A DNA stretch of 64,000 nucleotides. Origin: Otis tarda (lineage: Eukaryota > Chordata > Aves > Otidiformes > Otididae). Below are positions 1 through 12,200 of this stretch, in pieces (positions within the stretch are counted from its first letter, which is position 1; each line of letters starts with the position of its first letter). The notes beneath the pieces are model-generated. The model was not told where the DNA came from and did not search any database. It saw only the letters and a program-made list of their open reading frames with translations. The position numbers were made by a program, and so were the translations under genes. The stretch is taken from assembly GCA_026413225.1 (NCBI GenBank), contig CM048557.1, positions 68,190,987 through 68,254,986 of the forward strand, written 5' to 3'.

Positions 1-236
1 CAGGTCCCGCTGGTACCCGTGGGATTGGCGGGGGGGGGGGGGTGTTGCGGCCCCCGGGGTGGATTTTGGGATAAGACCGGATTGGTCAGGGCTGGGGGCC
101 GCAGGATCCAATGGCGAAGCGGCCGAGGGGCCGAACCCGCCCCGTCCCGCCCCACCGGGTCCGGTTGCCGTCGGGGCCGCCCCGTCGGGTCCCGGCTCCC
201 GTTCCTCGGCTCCGGTCGGGGTTGGGTGGCGGTGGG
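1..236 (+). promoter_or_regulatory. NID2 GC-rich proximal promoter / 5' UTR
   Basis: CpG-dense sequence directly upstream of the chosen NID2 ATG. Two adjoining GC boxes (CCCGCCCC type, Sp1/KLF consensus) lie at about 136-153, and a run of about 12 G starts near 31. No TATA box is visible. The transcription start cannot be placed from sequence alone, and the rest of the promoter lies left of the window. Confidence 0.45.
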
Positions 237-3200
237 ATGTGGGGGGCGGTGCTGGTGGCCTTGCTGGCGGCGGGGGCTGCCGCCCTGCCCCACCGGGAGC
301 TGCTGCCCCACGGCCCGACCCACGGCGATGCCCGGTTGCGGCCCGGAGACGACGAGAGCTCGCCCGGGGTCCAGCTCCGCCGCCCCCTGCGCCTCTACGG
401 CCGCGCCGCCCGCCGCCTCTACGTGAGTCCGGGACCCCCCCTCTCCCCTCCATGCCCCCCTTCCTCCTCTCCATCATCTCCCTCTGTCCCTCCGGCTTCC
501 CGTCCCTCCCCCCTCCCATCTTCCCGTCCCTCTTTCCCGCTCGGCCCCTTCCTCCCCTCGCCACCCGTCTCCCCCCACTCCCCCTCCCCACCCCGGCCCC
601 TCCGCGTCTGCCTCGCCCGCCCCTGCACCGCCGCACGTGGCTGCCCCCCCCCGTCCCCTCCCCATTTCCCCCCCGTCCCCTCCCCATTTCCCCCCCGTCC
701 CCTCCCCATTTCCCCCCCCGTCCCCTCCCCATTTCCCCCCCCCCCCCCTCCCCATTTCCCCCCCCACATCCCCTCCCCGTTTCCCCCCCTCCCCGTTTCC
801 CCCTCCCCATTTCCCCCCCTCCCCATTTTCCCCCCCACATCCCCTCCCCGTTTCCCCCCTCCCCGTTTCCCCCCTCCCCGTTTCCCTCCCTCCCCGTTTC
901 CCTCCCTCCCCGTTTCCCCCCTCCCCATTTCCCCCCTCCCCATTTCCCCCCTCCCCATTTCCCCCCCCCCCCATCCCCTCCCCATTTCCCCCCTTACTCC
1001 ATCCCCATTCCCCCCCATCCCCATTTCCCGCTCCCGCTGTCCCGCCCGCGGAGGAACAAGGGGCCTTTCTCCTTCGCAGCTGTTCCCCCCGCCAGCAGCG
1101 CCCGCAGCTGGGACGCCCCCCCCGTCCCCCCCCTGCCCCGTGCTTGCAGCTCTCTGGGGGACGGAGAAGCCCAAACTCTTTGTTTTCTCCCCCGGCCGGA
1201 TGAGGCCACGCGGTGTCGGGGGCTCTCAAGCCCTGCGCCCCACTCCACCGGCGAGCGGGGGGCCGTGGTGGGGGGGGGGACACCGGGGCAGAGGCACCTC
1301 TGCAGCTCCTGAGCACCCTGCGCCGCTTTCCCCGCAGGTGGGGACCAACGGGGTCATCTCCACCCAAGATTTCCCCAGGGAGACCCAGTACGTGGATGAC
1401 GATTTCCCTACAGACTTCCCCGTCATCGCTCCCTTCCTGGCCGACCTCGACACCTCCGGTGACAGAGGGAACATCTACTACCGGCAAGATGACTCCCCGG
1501 CCGTGCTGGACCAGGTGGCGGCCTACATCCGGGCTGGGTTCCCCCGCGCTGCCGCCTCCTTCACGCCCACCAATGCCTTCGTTGCCACCTGGGAGGACGT
1601 GGGCGCCTACCAGGAGCTCTCGCAAGACACCGAGCCCTCTGAGAAGAAGGTGAGGTCGATGGGCCAAGGTCGAACGCCCATCCTACGTGTTGTGGGATGG
1701 ATGAGTCTTCCTCGTGTAGCACCCAAACCGCTCAGTCTCTTCTTTCTGGGTGGTTGGGTGGTGGGTCTGGCCTTGGATGACCATTGAGGGAGACATTAGG
1801 AAGCACTTCTTTACTGGGAGAGTGGTCAGACACTGGAACAGGCTGCCCGGGGAAGTGGTGGAGTCACCATCCCTGGAGGTGTTCAAAGAACGTGTAGATG
1901 TGGTGCTCCAGGACATGGTTTAGTAGGCACGGTGGTGTTGGACTTGATGATCTTGGAGGTCTCTTCCAACCTTAAAGATTCTGTGATTCTATGGAGCTTC
2001 TCCTCTCTGCTCAGAGCTGTGGTGGCGATGGGTCTCTTGGCTTTTGAAGTTTAGAACTTCATCTCCACAGCTGGAGGTGCTCAGGCTTTTTCCCTGCTTC
2101 CCAGGCTAAGCTTTAGAATGCCGCTGGTTCCGGATTTGCAGGGCGGCGTTGGGCCGGGCCCGGGTCACTCATTGGCCTCCAGACCTTCTGCCGGTGGCCT
2201 GGGGCTGGTCCTTCCATCTGCCCACGTGCTGATTAACGCCGCTGGTGGGGAACTAGCTGCAGAGTTTCCCCTGGTTTGTGGATTTTACGTCTGGAAAACA
2301 AGCTTGTAGGTGGTCGGCCGGGTCGGGGAGGTGACCTCTGCTCTCTGCCCGCTGAGGTGTGGGTGCGCGATCCCCAAAAAAACCGCTGGATCCGGGGGGC
2401 AGGAGCCACCGCGTTCGGCCGACGATGCGCCGAGGAGGTGGCGGTGGGATGGGCTGCGAGAGGAAAACTCCAGCGATGAGCACCCAGAGCCATGCGACGG
2501 GTGACGGCCTGAACCCAAAACCCACCAGCGGCCACCGGGTCCCCACGGCCCCAGCGGGAGCCGTCCCCACCGGCCGTCCCCCCGCGCCGGGGCCCTGCGG
2601 TAGCGGGTTGCTGAGAGGGAAGAAACGGAGGTTTGGAAGGGAACAACGCGCATTTTTGTTTTTATTTATTTTTTTTTTTTCCCCTCTAATTTCGAACTTG
2701 GGAAAGCAGCTGAGGAGATGCCATCAGGGGCCTCGCCGCGACCTCGCAGCCATCAAAAATGCGCCCGCCTCCTCTTCCTAATTGTTTGGGGTTTTGTGTT
2801 TTTTTTGTTTTTTTTTTTTCTCCCTCTCCGAGAAGCTGGATATCGAGTTTTCCAACGAAACCAGCCTCGCTCAGAAACAAGCGGCTCCGGGGAAATCTTC
2901 ATCCAAGATGCCCCAAAATTCAGCTCCCCCCCGTGCTTTGCTGAGCTCCCCCCGAGCCAAAATGGCCGAAAAATTCCCCCAGCGCCGCTTTTTTTTTTTT
3001 TTTTTTTTACTGAATATCCCGTTTATTGAAACGCCGCCCTCCCGCCGCTCGGAACCAGGGTTGGCCTGGAGGCCTTTGCCCCGCGCTTTCGGAAAGTCGC
3101 AGCCCATCCTTTTTTGAAAGGAGAAATCTGGGGTCAGGCTGGGGCCGCGGGGTTAGAGGCCCCCCCGTCTCCTAATTTGGGGGTCCTGCCCGGCCAGGAG

Positions 3201-6200
3201 GGGCCTGTCCCCCCGCTCCAGCACCGCTGGGGACGTGCTCCCGGTCCCCGTAGTGACGCTTTTCCAGAGCTGCGGAGCGGGGGCGAGAGCTGACCCCGAG
3301 CAAAAAAAAAAAAAAAGAATAATTGGAATTTGGCCTTTGCAGCTTTTTGCCGGGAGCAGCCGGCCGCCGGCCCGGCGATGGTGGCACGGCAGTGTCACCC
3401 GCCGCGTCCCCCTCGCCACCCACCCCAAGGCAAAATGACTCCGCAGTTCGCCCGCACGGGGGGAGGAATCTGATTTATCCCCCCCCGCCCCGGCCCGGCC
3501 CGGCCCGGCCCTCATCTTTTTGGCCGCCTTTGCGCGAGGTCTCCGAATGCCCGAGCGTGCGACGTGCGCGAGGCCCTTTATATCCCACGCCCCGAAATTG
3601 AGGGGCGGCCCGAATGCTGCGAGCGTTGGGTTTGGGGTGACTGCAATGCATGTGTGGATTCTCTGGCGGCTCGTAAAGGTTGTGCTCGCTCCGCGGCCTG
3701 CCCCGTCCGCTGGGTTATCGCCGTGGTCCCGCTCTCCGGCGCGGGGCTGGCGTGGCCCCAGGGCCCGCGGGGCTGGCACGGCAGGCAGCCAGCATGCCTA
3801 TAGCGGGACGTATGGGCGTGGGGAAGCACAGGCTTGTTTTTTCCTGAGGAAACCAGGCTAAAATTGTTCCTGGGGGGAAGCGAGGGGGTGGGGTGCAGGT
3901 TTTCCTCCGGTGCGGATGGATGGAGGGAGGCTGCTGGTGTCAGGGGCAGGATGGGAGCGAGAGGGTCCCAGGCCGGTGCGCGGAGCATCCCTGGCCGTGG
4001 GATGGGGCTGTCGCCTCCCCGCGTGGCAGCTCTGAGGGACGCCCCCGCGCGTCTGGCTGTCTCCTGGGGTCCCCCGTGACGTCCCATCTCCCCTCGCCAG
4101 CTCAACACCTTCCAGGCGGTCGTAGCCTACGACGACGAGGACGCCTACGCCATCTTCCTCTACCCCGCCGGCGGCCTCCAGTTCCTGGGGACGCGGCCCA
4201 AGGAGTCCTACAACGTCCAGCTGGAGCTGCCGGCCAGGGTGGGCTTCAGCTGGGGGGACGGCGATGACCCCAAGAGGGATGGGCTCTTCCACAGCTTGGC
4301 CAGCAGCGAGCGGGCTCTGAGGCGGCTGGAGCGGTGCGTGGTACCCGGGGGGGGGCCGTGTGGTATCCGGGGGAGCAGGCTGTCCATCTCCCAGTCCCCA
4401 AAGGCTGGGAGAAGGAGGGGAGCGAGCTGGGAGCGATGGGTCACGTCGGGGGGGCTCAGCCCTACGTGCACAGGGATTTTTTGGGAGCTGTACTGAGGGT
4501 CCTGGGAGGGGTAGGTAAATTTAGGAGGGGGTTTCCCACCGTGGTTGTGATGGATGCGTGTGCGTGACCCACAGGGAGAGCAACGCGGGGGTCCCCGGCG
4601 TGTGGGTCTTCCACGTGGGCAGCGCAGCCCCCCTGGAGCACGTGGAGCCGGGGGGCGGCGGGGGATCCAACCCCGGGGCGGCGCAGAGCCCCCAGCCCCA
4701 TGTCCCCGGCGCCGCCGACTACGCCCGCGCGCTCTACGGCCACGCCGAGCACGCCGAGGCCACGTCGCCGCATCCCGAGCACGGACCCCGCGCCCCGGCG
4801 CTGCTGGGCGTCGTCTCCGAGGGGCTGCCCGCGTCCGCGGCGCAGGAGCGGAGCCGCCGGCTGCACCCCGATGGGGACGGCGGCTCCTGGCAGAGCTACG
4901 CCCCCAACCCCTCATCCTACAGCTCCGGGCATCACGGCGTCGGCGTGGAGGAAGACGCGCATTTCAACCCCGACGGTGAGTGGCCGCGGCCCCTCCGATG
5001 GCTGCGTGTCCCTGCTCGCTGCCCTGCCCCGTGTTGCGAGGCGGGGGAAAGATCGGGGGTCGGGTCCCGGCGCGGGGCGAGGGCTGGCCCTGCCGTCCCC
5101 CCAGCCGCCGCCGCGGCCCGTGGCACGTTCTGGGGGGAGCAAAGCCCCGTTCCCGGCCGGCTGTCTCCCAAAAATACGCAGGAACTCGATCTCTGGTCCT
5201 GTCAGATCTGCTTGAAATCAGGCGACGCGTCTCCCAGCGGTGATTTTTTTGGGAGGGGGGACCCAAGATGCCCACCCCACCATGAGGAAATTAGGAAAAA
5301 ATTTTTTACAATGCGAGTTATGGAACACTGTCCCAGGTTGCCCAGAGAGGTGGTGGATGCCCCATCCCTGGAAACATTCCAGGCCAGGTTGGCCGGGGCT
5401 CTGAGCAACCTGATCTGGTTGGAGATGTCCCTGCTCCTTGCAGGGGGGTTGGACTGGGTGGGCTTTGAAGGTCCCTTCCAACCCAAACCATCCTGTGATT
5501 CTGTGATTCTGTGAGGGGTGGCTTTGTCACTGTGTCCCCACCCCCTCTCCCCTTGGCCCCAGTGTTCACCTACAGCGCGGCCGGCAAGGAGACGTGCGCC
5601 CAGCACCACGGGCGCTGCTCGCCGCACGCCTTCTGCACCGACTACGCCACCGGCATCTGCTGCCACTGCCGGGCCACCTACTACGGCAACGGGCGGCAGT
5701 GCCTGCCCGAAGGTACGTGGGGCGCGTGGCGGGGACGGGGGCCCCGTGACGGGGCGGCCGCTGCCATGGGTGCCCGTCTCCCCCGCCCAGGGGCCGTGCA
5801 TCGCCTCAACGGGAAGGTGAGCGGGAGCCTGAGGGTGGGACGGGCGTCCGTCAGCTTCCAGGACGTCGACCTGCACGCCTACATCGTGGGCAGCGACGGG
5901 CGAGCCTACACGGCCATCAGCGGGGTGCCGCAGCCCGCCGCCCGCGCCCTCCTGCCCCTCCTGCCCGTCGGCGGGCTCTTCGCTTGGCTCTTCGCTCTGG
6001 AGGAGCCCGGCTCCGAGAACGGATTCAGCATCACCGGTGAGCGGGGACGCGGGATGCGCCGGCCGGCCCCGGTGCTCCGACGGCGGGGTGGCGCGGGGAG
6101 GCGATGGCGGGGCGCGGGTGGGTTCAGCTGGTTGTCGCCGGTGCGGTGGCGGAACAGGGAAGGATGCTCTGGGGTTGTATTCCGTAAAAAAAAAAAATCC

Positions 6201-9200
6201 CACGACGGCATGCCGGCTGTTCCCTTCTCCTGCCCAGGCGCCGAATTCACCCAGAGCCTGGAGGTGACCTTCTACCCCGGGGAGGAGACGGTCCACGTCA
6301 CTCAGACGGCCGAGGGTTTGGGGCAGGACAATTATTTGAGGCTGAAGACACACATCCAGGGCCAGGTGCCGTTTCTGCCGGAGAACGTCACCGTCCGCAT
6401 CGCTCCCTACGAGGAGCTCTACCACTACTCCAGCTCAGGTGGGAGCCCCTGCTTCGGTTCCTCACCCGCCGTCCTCCCCGTTCCCAACCTCCGCGACACA
6501 TCGGTGCTGAAACTGGTTCTCCCCCACCCCGCGGGGGTTTTCCTCGCCGTCCGGCAGCCGTGACGTCCTCTGCTCACCGGGAGTACGTCCTGGTCGCGGG
6601 GACGGCCAACCAGACCTTGTCCTACCGCCTGCGCCAGAACGTCACCTTCGCCGGCTGCCCGCACGCCCGCCTGCCCGCCCGGCAGCGGCTCCGCGTGGCG
6701 CGCGCCTTCGCCCTCTACGACGGCCAGGAGCACGTCCTGCGCTACGCCCTGGCCGCCCGCGTCGGCTCGGCACGAGGTGAGCTCTGGCATCCGCCCCGGG
6801 GTGCCCACCCTGGGGTGCCAGCCCCTGCCGGGGGATGCTGCGGTCTCCTGGAGTTCCCAAAGCCAAAAAATAGCCAAAAGAGAATTTTTTTGTTAGGTTT
6901 TTTTTTTTTTCCCCCATGCAGCTTGAGCTGAAGCGCCCTTGGCAAGGCGGGGGTGGCACTGGGTGGGTCCGCGCGTGGGACGAGGGTGCTGGGGCGCAGC
7001 GGTGACGCCTACGCCGGATACACGTGGGATCGGTTGTTCCCCGCTCCCCGTGCCTCCCAGGACGTTTTCCCCCGCCCCAACGCCTCCCCTCGCCCGCAGA
7101 CGATGCCGAGCATCCCCCGGCGAACCCGTGCCACGACGGCACGCACGCGTGCGAGGCGCCGGCGCGCTGCCAGCCCGGCGCGGGGATGGAGTACACGTGC
7201 GAGTGCGCCGCTGGGTACCGTGGAGACGGACGGGGCTGCCGAGGTGAGCGTGGGGGGCACCGGGGGGACCGCTGCCGTTTGGGGTGCTGGGATGTGCCGC
7301 AGCGTCGCGGCACCCGCGGTCTCGAGCTCCTGGAGCTGCACTGAGGATTTGGGAGAATGGTGGGGGGAAACTGAGGCAGGGTGCTGGGGGCAGCCGGGGA
7401 CGCGCTCCAGGAGCATTTCGGGGATGGAGGAAGCGGCAGGCGTGAAACGGGCAGCTTGGGGCAGGGCATCCCCCAAGCTGGGAGCGGTGGGACCCCGAAA
7501 ATGGGGGTTTCTCCCCTTCCTCTAGATGTGGACGAGTGCGCGGAGGGCCTGAGCCGGTGCGGCCCCTTCACCGTCTGCCTGAACGCGCCGGGCAGCTACC
7601 GGTGCGAGTGCCGCAGCGGGTACCGGCCGGCGGAGGACGGGCAGGCGTGCGTGCGTAAGTGCCAGCGCCGCGGTTCGGGGTTCCCCCTCACCCCCGTGCC
7701 CCACGGGGCTCGCCCCGGTCACCCGCTCACCCCCTTGTCCCCGCAGCGCTGGCACCGCCGAGCGATCCCTGCGAGGACGGGAGCCACCCCTGCGCCCCAA
7801 GGGACCGGGCACGCTGCCTGCCCGGTGCGGGAGGCCGCCCCGTTTGCGAGTGCCTCCCTGGGTACGCCGGCGACGGCATCGACTGCTCCGGTACGGGGGC
7901 ACGGGAGGGACCGCAGGGTGCCCGTGCCGCACAGCCGTTGGGGTGCCCTGCCCGGCTGATCCTCATCTTCCTCACGCGCAGACGTGGACGAGTGCGCCGA
8001 AAACCCGTGTCACCCCGCCGCCACCTGCGACAACACGCCGGGTTCCTTCTCCTGTCGGTGCCAGCCCGGCTACGAGGGCGATGGCTTCCAGTGCACGCGC
8101 GGTAAGGATGCCCAGCGCGCCCCCGCGCCCGCTCCGCCCGGGGTAGCTCCCCCCATCCTCACTCCGCTGCTTTTTTTGGCAGCGGAAGGGAGCACGCAGC
8201 GGCTGACGCCCTGCCAGCACGAGCAGCTGTACCCGCGGGCGGTGCCGCCGGGACCCTCGCCGGTGGGCGACGGGCACGTGCCCCAGTGCGACGAGGAAGG
8301 TCGGTACCGGCCCCTGCAGTGCCACGGCAGCACCGGGCACTGCTGGTGCGTGGACGCTGCGGGGCAGGAGATCGCCGGCACGCGGACGGCACCGGGCAGC
8401 ACGCCGCCTCGCTGTGGGAGCCCAGGTGGGTGCCATCTCCTCCCCACAGCGCTCAAGGGGGCCGAGGGGAGGTGGGTTGGGTCCTTCAGCGTCCCGTTGG
8501 CATCCCAATGGGATTTGGTGGGCACCCAGCTGCCGGGGTGAAGCACCGTGGCGTAGGGTGCAGCCAAATGGGTGTTGGGCACCTCGGAGGGGCTCCTGGG
8601 TCTTTAGGGTGCCCTGGCCCATGGGGTCATAGTGGCAGTGGCCACTGGGGCACCTCCTGGGTCATCCTGCGGTGGCGGGGACGGCCATGGGGTGGTGAGG
8701 GGGTTGGAGAGGGGCAGCCCCCAACCCTTGGCCCAAGGCGGGAGGGCAAGCAGTGTCGGCAGAGGGGCCAAACCTGGGTGCCAAGCGGGCCGTGGGAGCT
8801 GCGTGGCACCCCCTGATCCGGGGACGTTCGCTGCCGGCAGAGTCCATCCAGCAGCTGACCCCCTGCGAACACGAGCGGCTGTACCCGCGGGCGGTGCCGC
8901 CGGGACCCTCGCCGGTGGGCGACGGGCACGTGCCCCAGTGCGACGAGGAAGGTCGGTACCGGCCCCTGCAGTGCCACGGCAGCACCGGGCACTGCTGGTG
9001 CGTGGACGCCGCGGGGCAGGAGATCGCCGGCACGCGGACGGCGCCGGGCAGCACGCCGCCTCGCTGCGGGAGCCCAGGTGGGTGCCGCCCTTTCCCCGCG
9101 GCACCCTTAGCGTGGAGGGGGACCCAGGGCTCTGGCAAAACCCCGAGTCCCCCGAGCTTTGCGGGTGGGGTGCGTCTCAGGGAGGGTGACTGTCCCCCTC

Positions 9201-12200
9201 CCTGCGGCAGAGCCCACGGAACGACCCCACACCATGTGCGAGCGCTGGCGGCAGAGCTTGCTGGAGCACTACGGGGGCAGCCCCCGCCGCGACCAGTACG
9301 TGCCGCAGTGCGACGCCGGGGGCGAATTCACCCCGCTGCAGTGCCACGGGGACAGCGGGTACTGCTGGTGCGTGGACGAGAGCGGCAGGGAGATCCAGGG
9401 CACGCGCTCGGAGCCCGGCAGCCCCCCGCCGTGTAAGAGCTTGGCACCCCACGTGTGACCCCCCCCCCACCACCACCCCGCTCGGCTGTGGGGCCGAGGG
9501 ACCGATGCTCACCGAGCCATCTCTCCCTGTCCCCTCCACCCCGTTTACGTTCCAGGTCTCCCCAGCGTCGCACCGCCCAGTGTCCGGCCCTCGCCCCGAC
9601 CCGACGTGTCCCCGCCGGCCGCGGGGACCTTTCTGCTCTACGCTCAGGGCCAGCAAATCGGTTACCTCCCGCTCAACGGCACGCGGCTGCAGAAGGAGGC
9701 GGCCAAGACCCTGCTCTCCCTGCATGTACGGTACCTCCAGCGCCGCGGTCGGGGTGCGGGACCACCGCTGGGGCCGGGGTGATGCTGCCAGCTGCACGTC
9801 TCTGCTCCCAGCTTGCCTTTTCCCTTCCTCGGATTCCTCTTGGAGCGCGGCCAGGCGCATCTCCGGCCAGGCCGGGCCAAGGGAGAGGAACGCTGAAAGC
9901 TGGGCCGCGACCCTCTCCGCGCCCCGGGGAACTCGAACACCGTGCCAAATATTCCCTTTCCCCGTCCTGAGGGGTCATTCCTTGGGCTGGCTTCACTGCT
10001 GGAGCAGTTTCTCCGTGAGCCAAGGGGTTTCGAACCCATCTGGGCGTGGGTGTGCGCCTGCGACAGCTGGCCTCAAAACCAGGGTTCAGCCGGCGGCGCA
10101 CAGCAGGAGCCCGTCGGTGTTGGGTTTTGCCGGGGAAAAGGGATTTGAGCGTCGTTTCCCATCACCGCATCTTGCGGAGCGTGTCCCAGGGGGATGAGGG
10201 TGCTCACTGAGCCTCCTGGCCGTGGCCCAGGCGGGATTTCACCCTGTGTCCCCCTCTCCAACCCTGGCAGGGCTCCATCGTGGTGGGGATCGACTACGAC
10301 TGCCGGGAGAAGACCATCTATTGGACAGACGTGGCCGGCCGGACAATAAGCCGGGCGAGTCTGGAGCCGGGCGCTGAGCCGGAGACCGTTATCAACTCAG
10401 GTGGGCTCCCATCCCCAGCGACGCCCGCCCAAAGCCACCTCGGCGGGGCCACGCCGCCGTGCCCATCGCGGCTCCGGGGCCGTCCCGCTTTGAGGGGCGT
10501 CCTCCATCCGTGCTCGTGTTCCTTGGCTGCGGGTTGGGACGCCGTGACGGGTCCGGGAACCGCGTGTCCCCAGCCACCGACCGCGTCCGTCCCTCCCGCA
10601 GGGCTCATCAGCCCCGAGGGGCTGGCGGTGGACCACCTGCGCCGCGCCATGTTCTGGACCGACAGCGGCCTGGATAAGATTGAGAGAGCCCGGCTGGACG
10701 GCTCCGAGCGACGGGTGCTCTTCGACACGGAGCTCGTCAACCCCCGGGCCATCGCGGTGGACCCCGTCCGAGGGTGAGCAGCGGCATTTCCGGAGGGATT
10801 TGCACGCGGGGCGTGCCAAGGCCCCGTCCCGACCCCGGGAGCTGCTCTCCTACGCTGCACACCCCGTAGGAGGGATTTGCTCTGTTCCTCACCTCCTCTT
10901 ATTTAATAATTCAGGATTTGGCTAAACCTGCTGGTTCAGTGTCAGGCTGTACGTTATTTTTAAAAGCTCTGAAATGGGCCTGGCGTTTGAAAACACAAGC
11001 TGTGCCTCTAGGGTGCTGTTGCGATGCAAAATGTGCTCGTTTGCCTAAGACTCGCCGTTCTCTAGGAGCTGCAGTTTGCGTCGTAAACATGTTTGACACC
11101 GTCCTGGTTGTCTTTTTAGAGATTTTTTTTTTCCAAATCAAATAAAGATTTATTTCAGGCACTGCTAAGGGGAAAACCAGGCCTCTCTCTCTCTCGATAA
11201 GAACCAGTAACGAAGAGAAAGCCGGTTATCTCCTACCAGTCCTCGCTGCTGTGTGTCCTCTTTGTTCATCATGTCATTATTTCCCAAGCAACCTTTACTG
11301 GACGGACTGGAATCGCGAAGCACCCAAAATCGAAACTTCCACTGTGAACGGAGCCAACAGGAGGGTCCTGGTGAACAAGGACATCGGCTTGCCCAACGGC
11401 CTGACCTTCGACCCCTTCTCCAAGCTGCTCTGTTGGGCAGACGCAGGTAATTTCACCGAGGACGGATCAGACTACACCACACTAAGCCTTGGCGGGGCGG
11501 TGGGGAACCCCAAAACATCTATATATGTCTTCAGCCCATCGCTACCTGCGCTCCTCTCTGCCCCCTTCCGCTGCCCTGCCCCAAAGGACGTGGTGCGATG
11601 AGGTTGAGGGCCTCACAGCATGAGTTGCTTCTACATCCTGAGCAGCTGTTTCAAAATGTAGTGAATACAAAGAACATGTTTGGTGGGGTGTGTGGGTTTT
11701 TTTTTTTTGCTAACTGGCTTGTGTGTGAAAAGGAACGAAGCACCTGGAGTGCACATTCCCCGACGGCACGGGCCGGCGCATCGTACAGAACAACCTCAAC
11801 TACCCCTTCAGCATCATCAGTTACGCCAGTCACTTCTACCACACGGACTGGAGACGGTAAGGGAAGCAAAGCTCTGCCGCTCCCTGCCCAAACTGTGCTT
11901 GGAGGGGCAAAACCAGGCACCGTCCCCAACCCAAGCCCTGGAACCTCAGCGGAACGTGCTCTCGGGTCTCCCGCCGTGCCACGTTTGGCAGCACCAACTT
12001 GTAAATCTCAGCGCAGGACAGTTGTTTAGAAACCCCAGCTTCCTGGGAGGGACACAAAGGGTGGTTGGTGGTTTTCTTTTTAAAAATAAAACTTGGCGCA
12101 GTGTTCTGATTCTAGATTAAGTGAAAGAAAAGATTCTGTCCTCAGTTATTCCCTCTCCCCTGCCACCCAAGGCCCTCAGCATCGGGAACTGGCCTCTCTT

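Larger units (their letters stand above)
237..4975 (+). other. NID2: NID2 exons 1-4: signal peptide, NIDO (G1) domain and linker
   Basis: Exon 1 gives the signal peptide and the start of the mature N-terminus ([10 protein letters not shown], then GDDESS as in human). Exons 2-4 encode the NIDO domain, roughly residues 63-265, with hallmark strings [41 protein letters not shown] and [13 protein letters not shown]. The remainder of exon 4 (about residues 265-377) is a Gly/Pro/Ala/His-rich, low-complexity linker. As I recall human NID2, its linker is around 100 residues longer. Splice phases 0, 0, 2 and 1 join cleanly. Confidence 0.93.

Noticed and set aside
111-236. Upstream in-frame ATG extending NID2 by 42 residues
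   Set aside because: The extension is Arg/Pro-rich and would hide the signal peptide that begins at 237. Nidogens are secreted, so 237 is preferred.
59-1312. Long proline/phenylalanine-rich open frame of 417 codons (+) and overlapping frames on both strands
   Set aside because: It is the translation of the intron 1 pyrimidine minisatellite. All frames over the repeat stay open, and the real NID2 exon borders flank it.
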